From the NCBI RefSeq assembly GCF_002157505.1, contig NZ_NFSC01000027.1, positions 280,368-344,367 of the forward strand: 64,000 nt of DNA. The letters are read 5' to 3'. A program made the translations under genes and the position numbers. The notes below the pieces were generated by a model that did not search any database, was not told the origin of the DNA, and was given only the letters and a program-made list of their open reading frames with translations. Shown piece after piece: positions 53,142 to 64,000 of the stretch; the stretch's first letter is position 1, and every line of letters starts with the position of its first letter. This DNA is from Arthrobacter agilis (GTDB taxonomy: Bacteria; Actinomycetota; Actinomycetes; Actinomycetales; Micrococcaceae).

Positions 53142-55754
53142 TCAGGCGTTGACGACGAGCCCGAGCTCGGCCTTCGTCGCGAGGGTCGCATGCTTCGGGA
53201 GCACGCGCACCGTGTACCCGAAGGACCCGGAGTGGTCGATGCGGATGCCGCCCGTGAAGAGGTAGCGCCCGCTGCCGAGGTTCTCGGCGACGGCCAGGTC
53301 CTCGACCGTGACGTCGCTCAGCTCGTCGCTCTCGAGGGCCCGGCCGTAGGCCACCTCGACCGCGACGTCGTCGGGATTCAGCCCGCCGAGCGCCACGTAG
53401 GCGTTGACCGTGAGCGAGTCGCCGATCTGCGGGTCCTCCGAGACGCCCGTGGAGTCGACGTGTTCCACCTGGACCGCCGGCCAGCTGCCCTGGACGCGTG
53501 AGCGCCATGCGGCGGTCCTCTTCGCGAGCGCGAAGGAGTCGGCCGCGGCCGCCTGTCCGGAACGCCAGGCCGGGCGGTACAGCTTCTCGACGTAGTCCTG
53601 CAGCATGCGTTCCGCCGACACCGCGGGGCCGAGGGTCGCCATCGTGTGCTTGATCATGGCGATCCACTGGTGCGGGACGCCGTCGCGGGAGGGCTCCGAC
53701 GGGCCGGCGGCTCCTGCTCCCTCCGCGGGCACCAGCGAGTAGAAGCGCGGGCCCACCTGGGTCTCGAGGAGGTCGTACAGCGCCGATGCCTCGATGTCGT
53801 CGCGCTCGTCGGCCGAGGCACCGTTGTTGGCGGTCGGGATCGCCCAGCCGTTGTCGCCGTCGTACATCTCATCCCACCAGCCGTCGAGGACGGACAGGTT
53901 CAGGCCGCCGTTGATGGCGGCCTTCATCCCGGACGTGCCGCACGCCTCGAGCGGGCGCAGCGGGTTGTTCAGCCAGACGTCGCAGCCGGGGAAGAGCGTG
54001 CGGGCCATGGCGATGTCGTAGTTCGGCAGGAAGACGATGCGGTGACGCACCTCCGGGTCGTCCGTGAAGCGGACGAGGTCCTGGATCATGCGCTTGCCCT
54101 GCTCATCGGCCGGGTGCGACTTGCCGGCGATGACGAGCTGGATGGGGTGCTCCGGGTGCAGGAGCAGCGCCTTGAGGCGGGCGGGGTTGCGCAGCATGAG
54201 CGTCAGCCGCTTGTAGGTCGGCACGCGGCGGGCGAACCCGATGGTGAGGACGTCCGGGTCCAGCACCGAGTCCGTCCAGGCCAACTCGGCGTCGGCGGCG
54301 CCGCGCTTCTTCCAGGAAGAGCGCAGGCGCTGGCGCACGTCGTCGACGAGGTTGGAGCGCAGGCTGCGGCGCAGGGCCCAGATGTCCTGATCGGGGACGT
54401 TGTAGACCTGGTTCCACTGCGGATCCAGGACCGATTCGGCGCCGAAGTTGGCCCGGGCGAAGTCGGCGATCTGCGGGTCGACCCAGCTCGGGACGTGCAC
54501 TCCGTTGGTGACGGAGGTGATGGGGACCTCGCGCGAGTCGAAGCCCGGCCAGAGACCGGAGAACATGCCGCGCGACACCTCGCCGTGCAGCTTCGCCACG
54601 CCGTTGGCGCGCTGTGCGAGGCGCAGGCCCATCACGGCCATGTTGAACTTCGACGGATCGCCGTCGGCGTAGTTCTCCGCGCCGAGGGCCAGGACGCGGT
54701 CCGTGGGCACGGACGGCGCGAGGCCGGCGTGGAAGAAGTGCTCGATCTGGGACCGGTCGAAGCGGTCGATACCTGCCGGCACCGGCGTGTGCGTGGTGAA
54801 CACCGTCGATGCGCGGCCGGCCGCCAGCGCCTCTTCCCAGCTCATCGGTGACTCGTTCGAGGGATCCATCAGTTCGCGGATGCGCTCGATGCCGAGGAAG
54901 CCGGCGTGGCCCTCGTTGGTGTGGAACACCTCGGGCGCAGGTGTGCCCGTGAGCCGCTGGAAGATGCGCAGTGCCTTCACGCCGCCCATGCCCAGGAGGA
55001 GTTCCTGCTGCAGGCGCTGGTCCCCGCCCCCGCCGTAGAGCCGGTCGGTGACGCTGCGGGCCGCCTCGTCGTTCTCGGGGACGTTGGAGTCCAGGAGCAG
55101 CAGGGGAACGCGGCCGACGTCGGCGCGCCAGATGTGCGCGGACAGCTGCCGGCCGTTCGGCAGGGGCAGCACGACCGTCGCGGCGGAGCCGTCCTCTTCG
55201 CGCACCAGGGTCAGCGGCAGGCCGTCGGGGTCGAGGACGGGATAGGTCTCCTGCTGCCAGGCATCACGGGAGAGGGACTGCTTGAAGTAACCGGACTGGT
55301 AGAGCAGGCCGACGCCGATGAGGGGCACGCCGAGGTCGGAGGCGGACTTCAGATGGTCGCCGGCCAGGATGCCCAGGCCACCGGAGTACTGGGGGAGGAC
55401 GGCGCTGATGCCGTACTCGGGAGAGAAGTAGGCGATGCTGCGGGGGGCGTCATCGCCGAGCCCCTGGTACCAGCGCGGCGCCGTCAGGTAGTCGTCGAGA
55501 TCCGCGCCGAGCTCCTGGATGCGCTCCACCAGCTTCTCGTCGGCGGCGAGCCGGTGCAGCTTCTCCCTGGTGACGGAGCCGAGGAAGGCCACCGGATCGT
55601 GGCCGCTCTGTTCCCATGCAGCGCGGTCGATCTCCTCGAAGAGACGCGAGGTCGGCAGGTGCCACGACCAGCGCAGGTTTCCCGCCAGTTTGCCGAGCGG
55701 CGCGATGCTCTCGGGGAGGACGGTTCGGACGGTAAATCTGCGGATTGCCTTCAC
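53142..55754 (-). CDS. glgP: Alpha-glucan phosphorylase (GlgP, GT35)
   Basis: An 870-residue phosphorylase releasing glucose 1-phosphate from glycogen. It belongs to the group with a DUF3417 N-terminal domain (about 1-110, ending near SPEYGIS). The catalytic core includes FHTNEGHAGF and TTHTPVPAGIDRF, and the PLP-binding region is EACGTSGMKAAINGGLNLS. A 70-residue C-terminal extension is present. GTG at 55754 gives the start VKAIRRFTVRT usual for the family; the frame is open 35 codons further. No strong ribosome-binding site is seen, so it may be leaderless. It is divergent from glgE. Confidence 0.92.
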   Translation of the reverse strand: MKAIRRFTVRTVLPESIAPLGKLAGNLRWSWHLPTSRLFEEIDRAAWEQSGHDPVAFLGSVTREKLHRLAADEKLVERIQELGADLDDYLTAPRWYQGLGDDAPRSIAYFSPEYGISAVLPQYSGGLGILAGDHLKSASDLGVPLIGVGLLYQSGYFKQSLSRDAWQQETYPVLDPDGLPLTLVREEDGSAATVVLPLPNGRQLSAHIWRADVGRVPLLLLDSNVPENDEAARSVTDRLYGGGGDQRLQQELLLGMGGVKALRIFQRLTGTPAPEVFHTNEGHAGFLGIERIRELMDPSNESPMSWEEALAAGRASTVFTTHTPVPAGIDRFDRSQIEHFFHAGLAPSVPTDRVLALGAENYADGDPSKFNMAVMGLRLAQRANGVAKLHGEVSRGMFSGLWPGFDSREVPITSVTNGVHVPSWVDPQIADFARANFGAESVLDPQWNQVYNVPDQDIWALRRSLRSNLVDDVRQRLRSSWKKRGAADAELAWTDSVLDPDVLTIGFARRVPTYKRLTLMLRNPARLKALLLHPEHPIQLVIAGKSHPADEQGKRMIQDLVRFTDDPEVRHRIVFLPNYDIAMARTLFPGCDVWLNNPLRPLEACGTSGMKAAINGGLNLSVLDGWWDEMYDGDNGWAIPTANNGASADERDDIEASALYDLLETQVGPRFYSLVPAEGAGAAGPSEPSRDGVPHQWIAMIKHTMATLGPAVSAERMLQDYVEKLYRPAWRSGQAAAADSFALAKRTAAWRSRVQGSWPAVQVEHVDSTGVSEDPQIGDSLTVNAYVALGGLNPDDVAVEVAYGRALESDELSDVTVEDLAVAENLGSGRYLFTGGIRIDHSGSFGYTVRVLPKHATLATKAELGLVVNA

Positions 55755-55801
55755 CCGGGTTACGCTAGCGCACTTGCCCGGCTGCACGGGAGGGCGCACC
55801 G

Positions 55802-55815
55802 CGCAAACGCTTGCG
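55802..55815. promoter_or_regulatory. LacI-type operator-like palindrome between glgP and glgE
   Basis: The sequence cgcaaacgcttgcg has 5-bp symmetric arms around a CG centre, the layout of LacI-family operators. It sits between the divergent starts of glgP and glgE, and a half-site (acgcaa) recurs near 55840. Which repressor binds is unknown. Confidence 0.45.
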
Positions 55816-55889
55816 TAATACGGAGGCCGGGGTGATGTTACGCAAAGCCCCCTTAGCATTTCCGCCCATTACTCGCTAACGTCGTACGG

Positions 55890-57928
<2,039 letters not shown>

Positions 57929-57929
<1 letters not shown>

Positions 57930-59695
57930 TGCCCAACCCCTTCCAGCTCAACGCACCCGGACTGGCCCACGACCCCCACTGGTACCGCAAGGCGGTCTTC
58001 TACGAGGTCCTGGTCCGCGGATTCGCCGATGCGAACGGGGACGGCTCCGGTGACCTCTCGGGCCTGATCGACAAGCTGGACTACCTCCAGTGGCTCGGCG
58101 TCGACTGCCTGTGGCTGCCACCGTTCTTCAAGTCCCCGTTGCGCGACGGCGGCTACGACATCTCGGACTACTACGACGTCCTCGACGAGTTCGGCTCCCT
58201 GGGCGACTTCAAGCGGCTCGTCGCCGAGGCCCACGCCCGCGGTGTGCGGGTCATCATCGACCTGCCCTTCAACCACACCTCGGAGCAGCACCACTGGTTC
58301 CAGGAGTCCCGCAGGGACCCCGAAGGCCCGTACGGCGACTTCTACGTCTGGAGCGACACGGACGAGAAGTACCAGGACGCGCGCATCATCTTCGTGGACA
58401 CCGAGGAATCGAACTGGACGTTCGACCCCGTGCGCCGCCAGTTCTTCTGGCACCGGTTCTTCAGTCACCAGCCGGACCTCAACTTCGAGAATCCCAAGGT
58501 GCAGGAGGCCATCTTCGACGTCGTGAGGTTCTGGCTCGACCAGGGCATCGACGGCTTCCGCGCGGATGCCATCCCCTACCTTTTCGAAGAGGAGGGCACC
58601 AACTGCGAGAACCTGCCGAAGACGCACGAGTTCCTCAAGCGGCTCCGCGCCATGGTGGACGAGAACTACCCGGGCCGGGTCATCATCGCCGAGGCGAACC
58701 AGATGCCGGACGAGGTCGTCGAGTACTTCGGCGACGAGGACAGCCCCGAGTGCCACATGTCCTTCCACTTCCCGATCATGCCGAGGCTCTTCTACGCGCT
58801 GCGCGACCAGAAGGCCGCGCCCATCATCGAGACGATGAGGGAGACCCCGGACATCCCGGCCGGTGCCCAGTGGGGCACCTTCCTCCGCAACCACGACGAG
58901 CTCACCCTCGAGATGGTCACCAGCGAGGAGCGCGAGGCGATGCTCGGCTGGTACGCGCCGGATCCGCGGATGCGCGCGAACGTCGGCATTCGCCGGCGGC
59001 TGTCCCCGCTGCTGGACAACTCGCGTGCGGAGGTGGAACTGATCCACGCCCTGCTGCTGTCCCTGCCCGGCAGTCCGTTCCTCTACTACGGGGACGAGAT
59101 CGGTATGGGAGACAACATCTGGCTCGAGGACCGTGACGCGTCCCGGACCCCGATGCAGTGGAACCCGGACCGTAACGCGGGCTTCTCCCCGGTGGACCCG
59201 GGCAAGCTGTACCTCCCGGTCGTCCAGTCGCTCGTGTACCACTACAACCACGTGAACGTCGAAGCGCAGATGGCGACCTCGAGTTCGCTCCTGCACTGGG
59301 TCCGGCAGATGCTCGCGGTGCGCAAGGCCCACCCGGCATTCGGGCTCGGCACCTACCGCAACGTCCCCGTCGATTCGGAGCACGTCCTGGCGTTCCTCCG
59401 AGAGGTCGACTCGAACAATGCCGAGGGCGAGCCCGCAGAGTCCGTCCTGTGCATCTTCAACCTGTCGCAGCACCCCGTGGCAGTGAAGATGCGCCTCCCG
59501 GAATTCGCGGGCCGCGGCCTGCGGGATCTCTTCGGCGGGGCGATCTTCCCGGCCTTCGCCGAGGACGGCGAGAACACGCTGACGCTCGGCAGCCACGACT
59601 TCTTCTGGCTGCGCGTGCGTTCCGCGAGCTCCAACACGTCGTCCCCCCACACGGAAGCGATGCCGGTCATCCCCATCCCGGAGGTGGTCCGATAA
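57929..59695 (+). CDS. treS: Trehalose synthase (maltose alpha-D-glucosyltransferase)
   Basis: A 588-residue GH13_16 enzyme interconverting trehalose and maltose. Catalytic residues: Asp in [15 protein letters not shown] (about 212), Glu in IAEANQMP (about 254) and Asp in [10 protein letters not shown] (about 321). The N-terminal [15 protein letters not shown] and the C-terminal [10 protein letters not shown] are complete. It is a free-standing TreS without the fused maltokinase seen in many bacteria. Start and stop overlap the two flanking genes by 1 base each (TAGTG and TAATG), so the operon is tightly coupled. Confidence 0.96.
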
Positions 59696-62600
59696 TGGCG
59701 GCGCATACGCCCTTCATCCCGGAGATCCTCACGGAATGGCTTCCGTCCCAGCGGTGGTTCCCCGCGAAGGGGCCGTCGGTGGCCCTGACGGTCGTCGGCG
59801 GAACGGTCCTGGAGGATCCTGCCGGTGCGGCAGGCTTCGAGGTGCACTTCCTGGCCGTCGAATCCGGACGGCGGACCGACGTCGTCAGTGTGCCGATCAG
59901 CTACCGCAGCGAGCCGCTCGACGGCGCCGCCTCCGGCCTCATCGGCCAGGTCGAGCATCCTGACCTGGGTCCGCAGTGGGCCTACGACGCGACCCACGAC
60001 GCCGACTTCGTGCGCCTGTGGGTCGACTTCCTCCTGCGCGGAGGGAGCACGCCCGACGGGAGGCTGGAAGGCGTCGTCATCAAGGCGCCCGACCACCAGG
60101 AGCCGGGCACGGCGCAGCCCGTCAAGGTGCTCCAGGGCGAGCAGTCGAACACCTCGGTCGTCTACGGCACCGGCCCCGGGTCCATGATCGTGAAGTTCTT
60201 CCGCGTACTCGCCGCCGGTGAGAGCCCCGACGTCCACATCAGCGCCGGGCTCACCGCCGAAGGCTCCACCGACACCCCGGACACCTTCGGATGGATCACG
60301 GGCACATGGCAGGAACCGCACGGGGAACCCGGCCACCACGTGACGGGCCACGTCAGCGTCCTCCGCGACTTCGTCGAGGGAAGCACCGATGCGTGGCGCA
60401 CGGCGTCCCTCGCGGCGTCGTCCGCCACGGACTTCACCACCCAGGCACGCGGTCTCGGCCAGGCCGTCGCCCGGATCCACCGGCAGCTCGAGGGCGCGTT
60501 CGGCAGCCGCACGGCGAGTGACGCCGAGGAGAAGGAATTCAAGGAGGCGCTCGCACAGCGCATCCGCTGGGCCTGGGAGGAAGCGGGCGACGCCGTCGGG
60601 CCCCTGGGCGCCGAGGTCGACCGCATCATCCGCAACGTGGAAGGGCTCGAGGACATCCCGCCCCTGCAGCGCATCCACGCCGACCTCCACCTGGGACAGG
60701 TCCTCCAGGCCCCCGACGGCACGTGGCTCATCATCGACTTCGAGGGGGAGCCCCTCCGGCCCACCGCGGAGCGGAGCGTCCCCGACGTGCCGCTGCGCGA
60801 CGTCGTCGGCATGGTCCGCTCGCTGGAGTACGCCGCTGCCTCCCGCGGGGCCGCTCCGGTCGGTTCCCCCGAGGCCGCCGAGACCGAACAGTGGTCGGAC
60901 GCGGCCCGCGATGCCTTCCTCGATGGGTACGCGGAGGAAGCCGGAGCGCCCGTCGACACGACAGGTCCGCTGTTCCGCGCCCTCTGGCTCGACAAGGCCC
61001 TGTACGAAGTCGTCTACGAGATCCGCAACAGGCCGGACTGGGTCGAGATGCCCGTCCGGGATGTCCGACGCGCCCTGGGTGCACAGCCCGGAGCGGACGC
61101 TACGAAAGCAGCTGACATGAACCCCCCGAAGAACTCCGGGCCCGACGAGGGCACAGGCGAAGAGACTCTCACAGGCAAGGCGGCCAAGGCCGTCGCGGGC
61201 ACGGCGAAGGCCGTGGCCGGCAAGGCGAAGAGCGCAACGGCAGGGCTGGCCGTCAAGGCGAAGGAGGCGGTAGCCTCCTCCGGGCAGGACGACGTCCCCG
61301 AGACCTCCACCGGATCCGCGGCAGCGGACCTGACCCCGGTCCCGGTCGACCCGTCCGTCCTCCAGCAGGTCTCGGAAGGCAGCTACTACCAGCCGCACGC
61401 CGTGCTGGGCGCGCACCTGGGGAACGACGACGTCGTGACCATCCGGACACTGCGCCGCCTGGCCCGGTCCGTCGCCGTCGTCACCGCCTCCGGGCGCACC
61501 GAGCTTCACCACGAGCACAACGGCATCTGGGTCGGGGCCCTCCCCGCCGAGAACCCCGGGCATGTGCCCGACTACCGGCTCGAGGTGGCCTACGGCGGTG
61601 AACCCGAGATCGTCGACGACCCGTACCGGTTCCTGCCGACGCTCGGCGAGATCGACATGCACCTGATCGGCGAGGGCCGGCACGAGACACTGTGGACCGC
61701 GCTCGGCGCACATGTCCGCCACTACTCGTCCGTCCTGGGCGACATCGATGGAGTGTCCTTCGCGGTCTGGGCCCCCAACGCCCGCGCCGTGCGCGTCATG
61801 GGCGACTTCAACGGCTGGGACGGAACCGTCAACGCCATGCGCGCCCTCGGCAGCTCCGGTATCTGGGAGATCTTCATCCCCGGGGCAGGGGCAGGCACCT
61901 GCTACAAGTTCGAGATCCTCGGCAACGACGGGCACTGGCGCGAGAAGGCCGACCCCATGGCGCGAGGCACCGAGGTCCCACCCCTCACCGGGTCGAAGGT
62001 CGTCGAGTCGACCTACGTCTTCGGCGACGACGAGTGGATGGAGGCGCGTGCCGCCGGCGATCCCCACAACGGCCCGATGAGCGTCTACGAGGTGCACCTC
62101 GGGTCCTGGCGCCAGGGGCTGAGTTACCGGGAACTCGCCGAGCAGCTCGTGGAATACGTGTCCTGGCAGGGCTTCACGCACGTCGAGCTCATGCCTGTCG
62201 CCGAGCATCCCTTCGGCGGCTCGTGGGGCTACCAGGTGACGTCCTATTTCGCGCCGACCTCGCGCTTCGGTTCGCCCGACGACTTCAAGTACCTGATCGA
62301 CAGGCTGCACCAGGCCGGCATCGGCGTCATCATGGACTGGGTTCCCGCGCACTTCCCCAAGGACGCGTGGGCCCTGGCCAATTTCGACGGCGGCACCCTG
62401 TACGAGCACGGGGACCCGTTCCTCGGGGAGCACCAGGACTGGGGCACGCTGATCTTCGACTTCGGCCGCCGGGAGGTCCGCAACTTCCTGGTTGCAAACG
62501 CCCTCTACTGGCTCGAGGAATTCCACATCGACGGGCTGCGCGTCGACGCCGTCGCGTCGATGCTGTACCTCGACTACTCGCGTGAGGAAGGCCAGTGGCG

Positions 62601-63513
62601 TCCGAACAGGTTCGGCGGCCGCGAGAACCTCGAGGCCATCTCCTTCCTGCAGGAGGTCAACGCGACCGCCTACAAGAGGGCACCGGGCATCGTGATGGTC
62701 GCCGAGGAGTCGACGGCGTTCGACGGCGTGACCCGGCCCACCAGCTCGGGAGGTCTCGGCTTCGGCATCAAGTGGAACATGGGGTGGATGCACGACACCC
62801 TCCAGTACATCTCGGAGGACCCGATCAACCGGGTGCACCACCACGGCAAGGCGACGTTCTCCATGGTGTACGCCTACACCGAGAACTTCATGCTCCCCAT
62901 CAGCCACGACGAAGTCGTGCACGGCAAGGGCTCGCTCCTGCGCAAGATGCCGGGTGACCGGTGGCAGCAGCTGGCCAACGTCCGCGCGTACCTCGCGTTC
63001 CAGTGGGCCCACCCCGGCAAGCAGCTCATCTTCATGGGGTCGGAGTTCGCCCAGGAATCCGAGTGGGCCGAGCACCACAGCCTCGACTGGTGGCTCACCG
63101 ACACCCCGTCGCACAAGGGTGTCCAGGAGCTCGTCCGCACCCTCAACACGATCTACAAGGAGACCCCGGCGCTGTACGCGCGGGACAACGAGCCGGCCGG
63201 CTTCCAGTGGATCGACGAGAACGACGGCGAGCACAACACGCTGTCCTTCATCCGTTGGGACCACCAGGGAAACCCGCTCGTGTGCATCGCCAACTTCGCC
63301 GGCGGCCCGCACGAGGGCTTCCGGGTCGGACTGCCCTGGGCGGGGGAGTGGACCGAGGTCCTGAACACCGACTCCGAGGAGTTCGGCGGGTCGGGCGTCG
63401 GGAACCGCGGCCTCGTGACCGCTCACGAAGGCGCGCACAATGGTCAGCCGGCGTATGGCGACGTGCGCGTTCCGCCGCTCGGGGTGCTCTACCTGAAGCC
63501 TGCCGCCTCCTGA
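59695..63513 (+). CDS. Maltokinase-GlgB fusion (maltose kinase and 1,4-alpha-glucan branching enzyme)
   Basis: A 1272-residue bifunctional protein. Residues about 1-470 are maltokinase (Mak/Pep2): [11 protein letters not shown] near the start, catalytic HADLHLGQ at about 328-335 and IIDFEGEP near 347. It phosphorylates maltose to the GlgE substrate. A linker of about 70 residues follows, with Ala/Lys-rich repeats ([16 protein letters not shown]) at about 490-530. Residues about 545-1272 are Glg[12 protein letters not shown] (Asp about 950), AEESTAFDG (Glu about 1003) and SHDEVVHG (Asp about 1071). GlgE, TreS and this fusion give a complete route from trehalose to branched glucan. Confidence 0.95.
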   Translation: MAAHTPFIPEILTEWLPSQRWFPAKGPSVALTVVGGTVLEDPAGAAGFEVHFLAVESGRRTDVVSVPISYRSEPLDGAASGLIGQVEHPDLGPQWAYDATHDADFVRLWVDFLLRGGSTPDGRLEGVVIKAPDHQEPGTAQPVKVLQGEQSNTSVVYGTGPGSMIVKFFRVLAAGESPDVHISAGLTAEGSTDTPDTFGWITGTWQEPHGEPGHHVTGHVSVLRDFVEGSTDAWRTASLAASSATDFTTQARGLGQAVARIHRQLEGAFGSRTASDAEEKEFKEALAQRIRWAWEEAGDAVGPLGAEVDRIIRNVEGLEDIPPLQRIHADLHLGQVLQAPDGTWLIIDFEGEPLRPTAERSVPDVPLRDVVGMVRSLEYAAASRGAAPVGSPEAAETEQWSDAARDAFLDGYAEEAGAPVDTTGPLFRALWLDKALYEVVYEIRNRPDWVEMPVRDVRRALGAQPGADATKAADMNPPKNSGPDEGTGEETLTGKAAKAVAGTAKAVAGKAKSATAGLAVKAKEAVASSGQDDVPETSTGSAAADLTPVPVDPSVLQQVSEGSYYQPHAVLGAHLGNDDVVTIRTLRRLARSVAVVTASGRTELHHEHNGIWVGALPAENPGHVPDYRLEVAYGGEPEIVDDPYRFLPTLGEIDMHLIGEGRHETLWTALGAHVRHYSSVLGDIDGVSFAVWAPNARAVRVMGDFNGWDGTVNAMRALGSSGIWEIFIPGAGAGTCYKFEILGNDGHWREKADPMARGTEVPPLTGSKVVESTYVFGDDEWMEARAAGDPHNGPMSVYEVHLGSWRQGLSYRELAEQLVEYVSWQGFTHVELMPVAEHPFGGSWGYQVTSYFAPTSRFGSPDDFKYLIDRLHQAGIGVIMDWVPAHFPKDAWALANFDGGTLYEHGDPFLGEHQDWGTLIFDFGRREVRNFLVANALYWLEEFHIDGLRVDAVASMLYLDYSREEGQWRPNRFGGRENLEAISFLQEVNATAYKRAPGIVMVAEESTAFDGVTRPTSSGGLGFGIKWNMGWMHDTLQYISEDPINRVHHHGKATFSMVYAYTENFMLPISHDEVVHGKGSLLRKMPGDRWQQLANVRAYLAFQWAHPGKQLIFMGSEFAQESEWAEHHSLDWWLTDTPSHKGVQELVRTLNTIYKETPALYARDNEPAGFQWIDENDGEHNTLSFIRWDHQGNPLVCIANFAGGPHEGFRVGLPWAGEWTEVLNTDSEEFGGSGVGNRGLVTAHEGAHNGQPAYGDVRVPPLGVLYLKPAAS

Positions 63514-63529
63514 GCAGCGGCCGGTAGGC

Positions 63530-63572
63530 ACGGCGGCGGACCCCCTCCCAGGAGGGGGTCCGCCGCCGTTTT
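63530..63572 (+). terminator. Terminator of the glgE operon (18-bp stem, T-run)
   Basis: Arms cggcggcggaccccctcc and ggagggggtccgccgccg are perfect with a 2-base centre, followed by TTTT. It shields the rRNA promoter region from the upstream operon. Confidence 0.92.
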
Positions 63573-63710
63573 ACATTCCGGCCCGACCGGTGCTACTGTT
63601 TATATCCGCGCTGATGAAGACATCCGATCGGCCGACAACCACACAACCAAGGCTCACCTCCTATCCGCATGGACTGGAACAGGGACCGAGGGAAGCGGGA
63701 GTCGGATGAT

Positions 63711-63739
63711 TTGGAGAAACGGAAGCAGCGGGGTAAGCT
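63711..63739 (+). promoter_or_regulatory. Probable rRNA operon promoter
   Basis: TTGGAG (63711-63716) and TAAGCT (63734-63739) are 17 bases apart, with the T-rich rRNA leader beginning downstream. A second pair, TTTACA (63571-63576) and TACTGT (63595-63600) with 18 bases between, could be an upstream promoter. CarD and growth control may act here. Confidence 0.5.
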
Positions 63740-63977
63740 TGAAAAGTTGCTTCGGAGCGAGGACACAGCGGTTTGGTTGTGTTTGGTGCCGGTAGCTCCT
63801 GTTGTTTGAGAACTCAATAGTGTGCCAAGTTTGTTGATACCGATTGTTTTTTGATTGGTTGAATTTGCTGGTTGCCGTGCACCTCGGTGTGTGGTGGCTG
63901 GTTTTTTTGGCTGGTTTCGAATTTTGTGCAGTGGTGTCGCCCGTTTTCCCGGGTGGTGTTGCTGTGTCTGTAATGCA
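63740..63977 (+). other. 16S rRNA leader with antitermination-like element
   Basis: The leader holds gttgtttgagaactcaatag at 63801-63820, followed by tgtgccaagttt. This matches the conserved actinobacterial rRNA leader that carries the boxA antitermination and processing signals. The rest is T-rich, with small hairpins, and I see no gene in it. Confidence 0.75.
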
Positions 63978-64000
63978 TTTACGGAGAGTTTGATCCTGGC
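63978..64000 (+). rRNA. 16S rRNA, first bases only (cut by window edge)
   Basis: The sequence tttacggagagtttgatcct is the universal 16S rRNA 5' end in its actinobacterial form. The exact mature end is uncertain by a few bases, and the gene continues beyond the window. Confidence 0.93.

Noticed and set aside
59353..63531. 1392-codon minus-strand frame opposite the maltokinase-GlgB gene
   Set aside because: It is an antisense shadow of a strongly supported gene; no motif or start signal was seen.

Overview
The window looks like chromosomal DNA of a high-GC actinobacterium of the Micrococcaceae, most likely Arthrobacter or a close relative. The base composition, the many GTG starts, the mycobacterial-type neighbourhood senX3-regX3 / lpqE-like / carD-ispD-ispF-cysS-rlmB, the GlgE pathway, the proteasome activator Bpa and the actinobacterial rRNA leader all fit this. 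No database search was possible; every family call comes from reading the protein sequences.

Layout. 1-10.8 kb: one co-directional accessory catabolic locus (sugar ABC importer, GntR/UTRA regulator, FAD-dependent amine-type oxidoreductase, class I mannose-6-phosphate isomerase, FrlD-like PfkB kinase, MFS transporter, phosphofructokinase, HAD phosphatase). It resembles fructosamine (Amadori compound) utilisation loci but has extra enzymes. It ends at the 3' side of a tRNA-Ser(GCU). 11-20.7 kb: an S9 peptidase, an FAD/NAD(P)-binding protein of unknown role, a very large secreted nuclease/5'-nucleotidase and tRNA-Ser(UGA). 20.7-27.9 kb: a quinone oxidoreductase and a lysine monooxygenase pathway (davA-like amidase, davB-like lysine 2-monooxygenase, cationic amino acid permease, PucR regulator) with a 43-residue cysteine-rich ORF between davA and davB. 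27.9-35.5 kb: FUSC membrane protein, CstA and its small partner, Bpa with an unknown partner, a frameshifted sigma-like gene, an aldo/keto reductase, small ORFs and tRNA-Thr(CGU). 35.6-42.4 kb: a lipoprotein peptidase, holB and tmk in one overlapping operon, a PLP enzyme, a DUF2516 protein, a methyltransferase and gpmA.

42.5-50.9 kb: phosphate control (phoU divergent from senX3-regX3, with phased PHO-box-like repeats between them), an LpqE-like lipoprotein, carD, the MEP isoprenoid genes ispD and ispF, cysS and rlmB. 50.9-63.5 kb: alpha-glucan metabolism (glgX, glgP, and an operon glgE-treS-maltokinase/glgB). The last gene fuses maltokinase and branching enzyme through an Ala/Lys-rich linker, so the three-gene operon carries the trehalose -> maltose -> maltose-1-phosphate -> glucan route including branching. 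63.6-64 kb: promoter, antitermination leader and first bases of a 16S rRNA gene.

Most intergenic gaps hold strong GC hairpins that look like terminators. No CRISPR array, insertion sequence, integrase or phage gene was seen.
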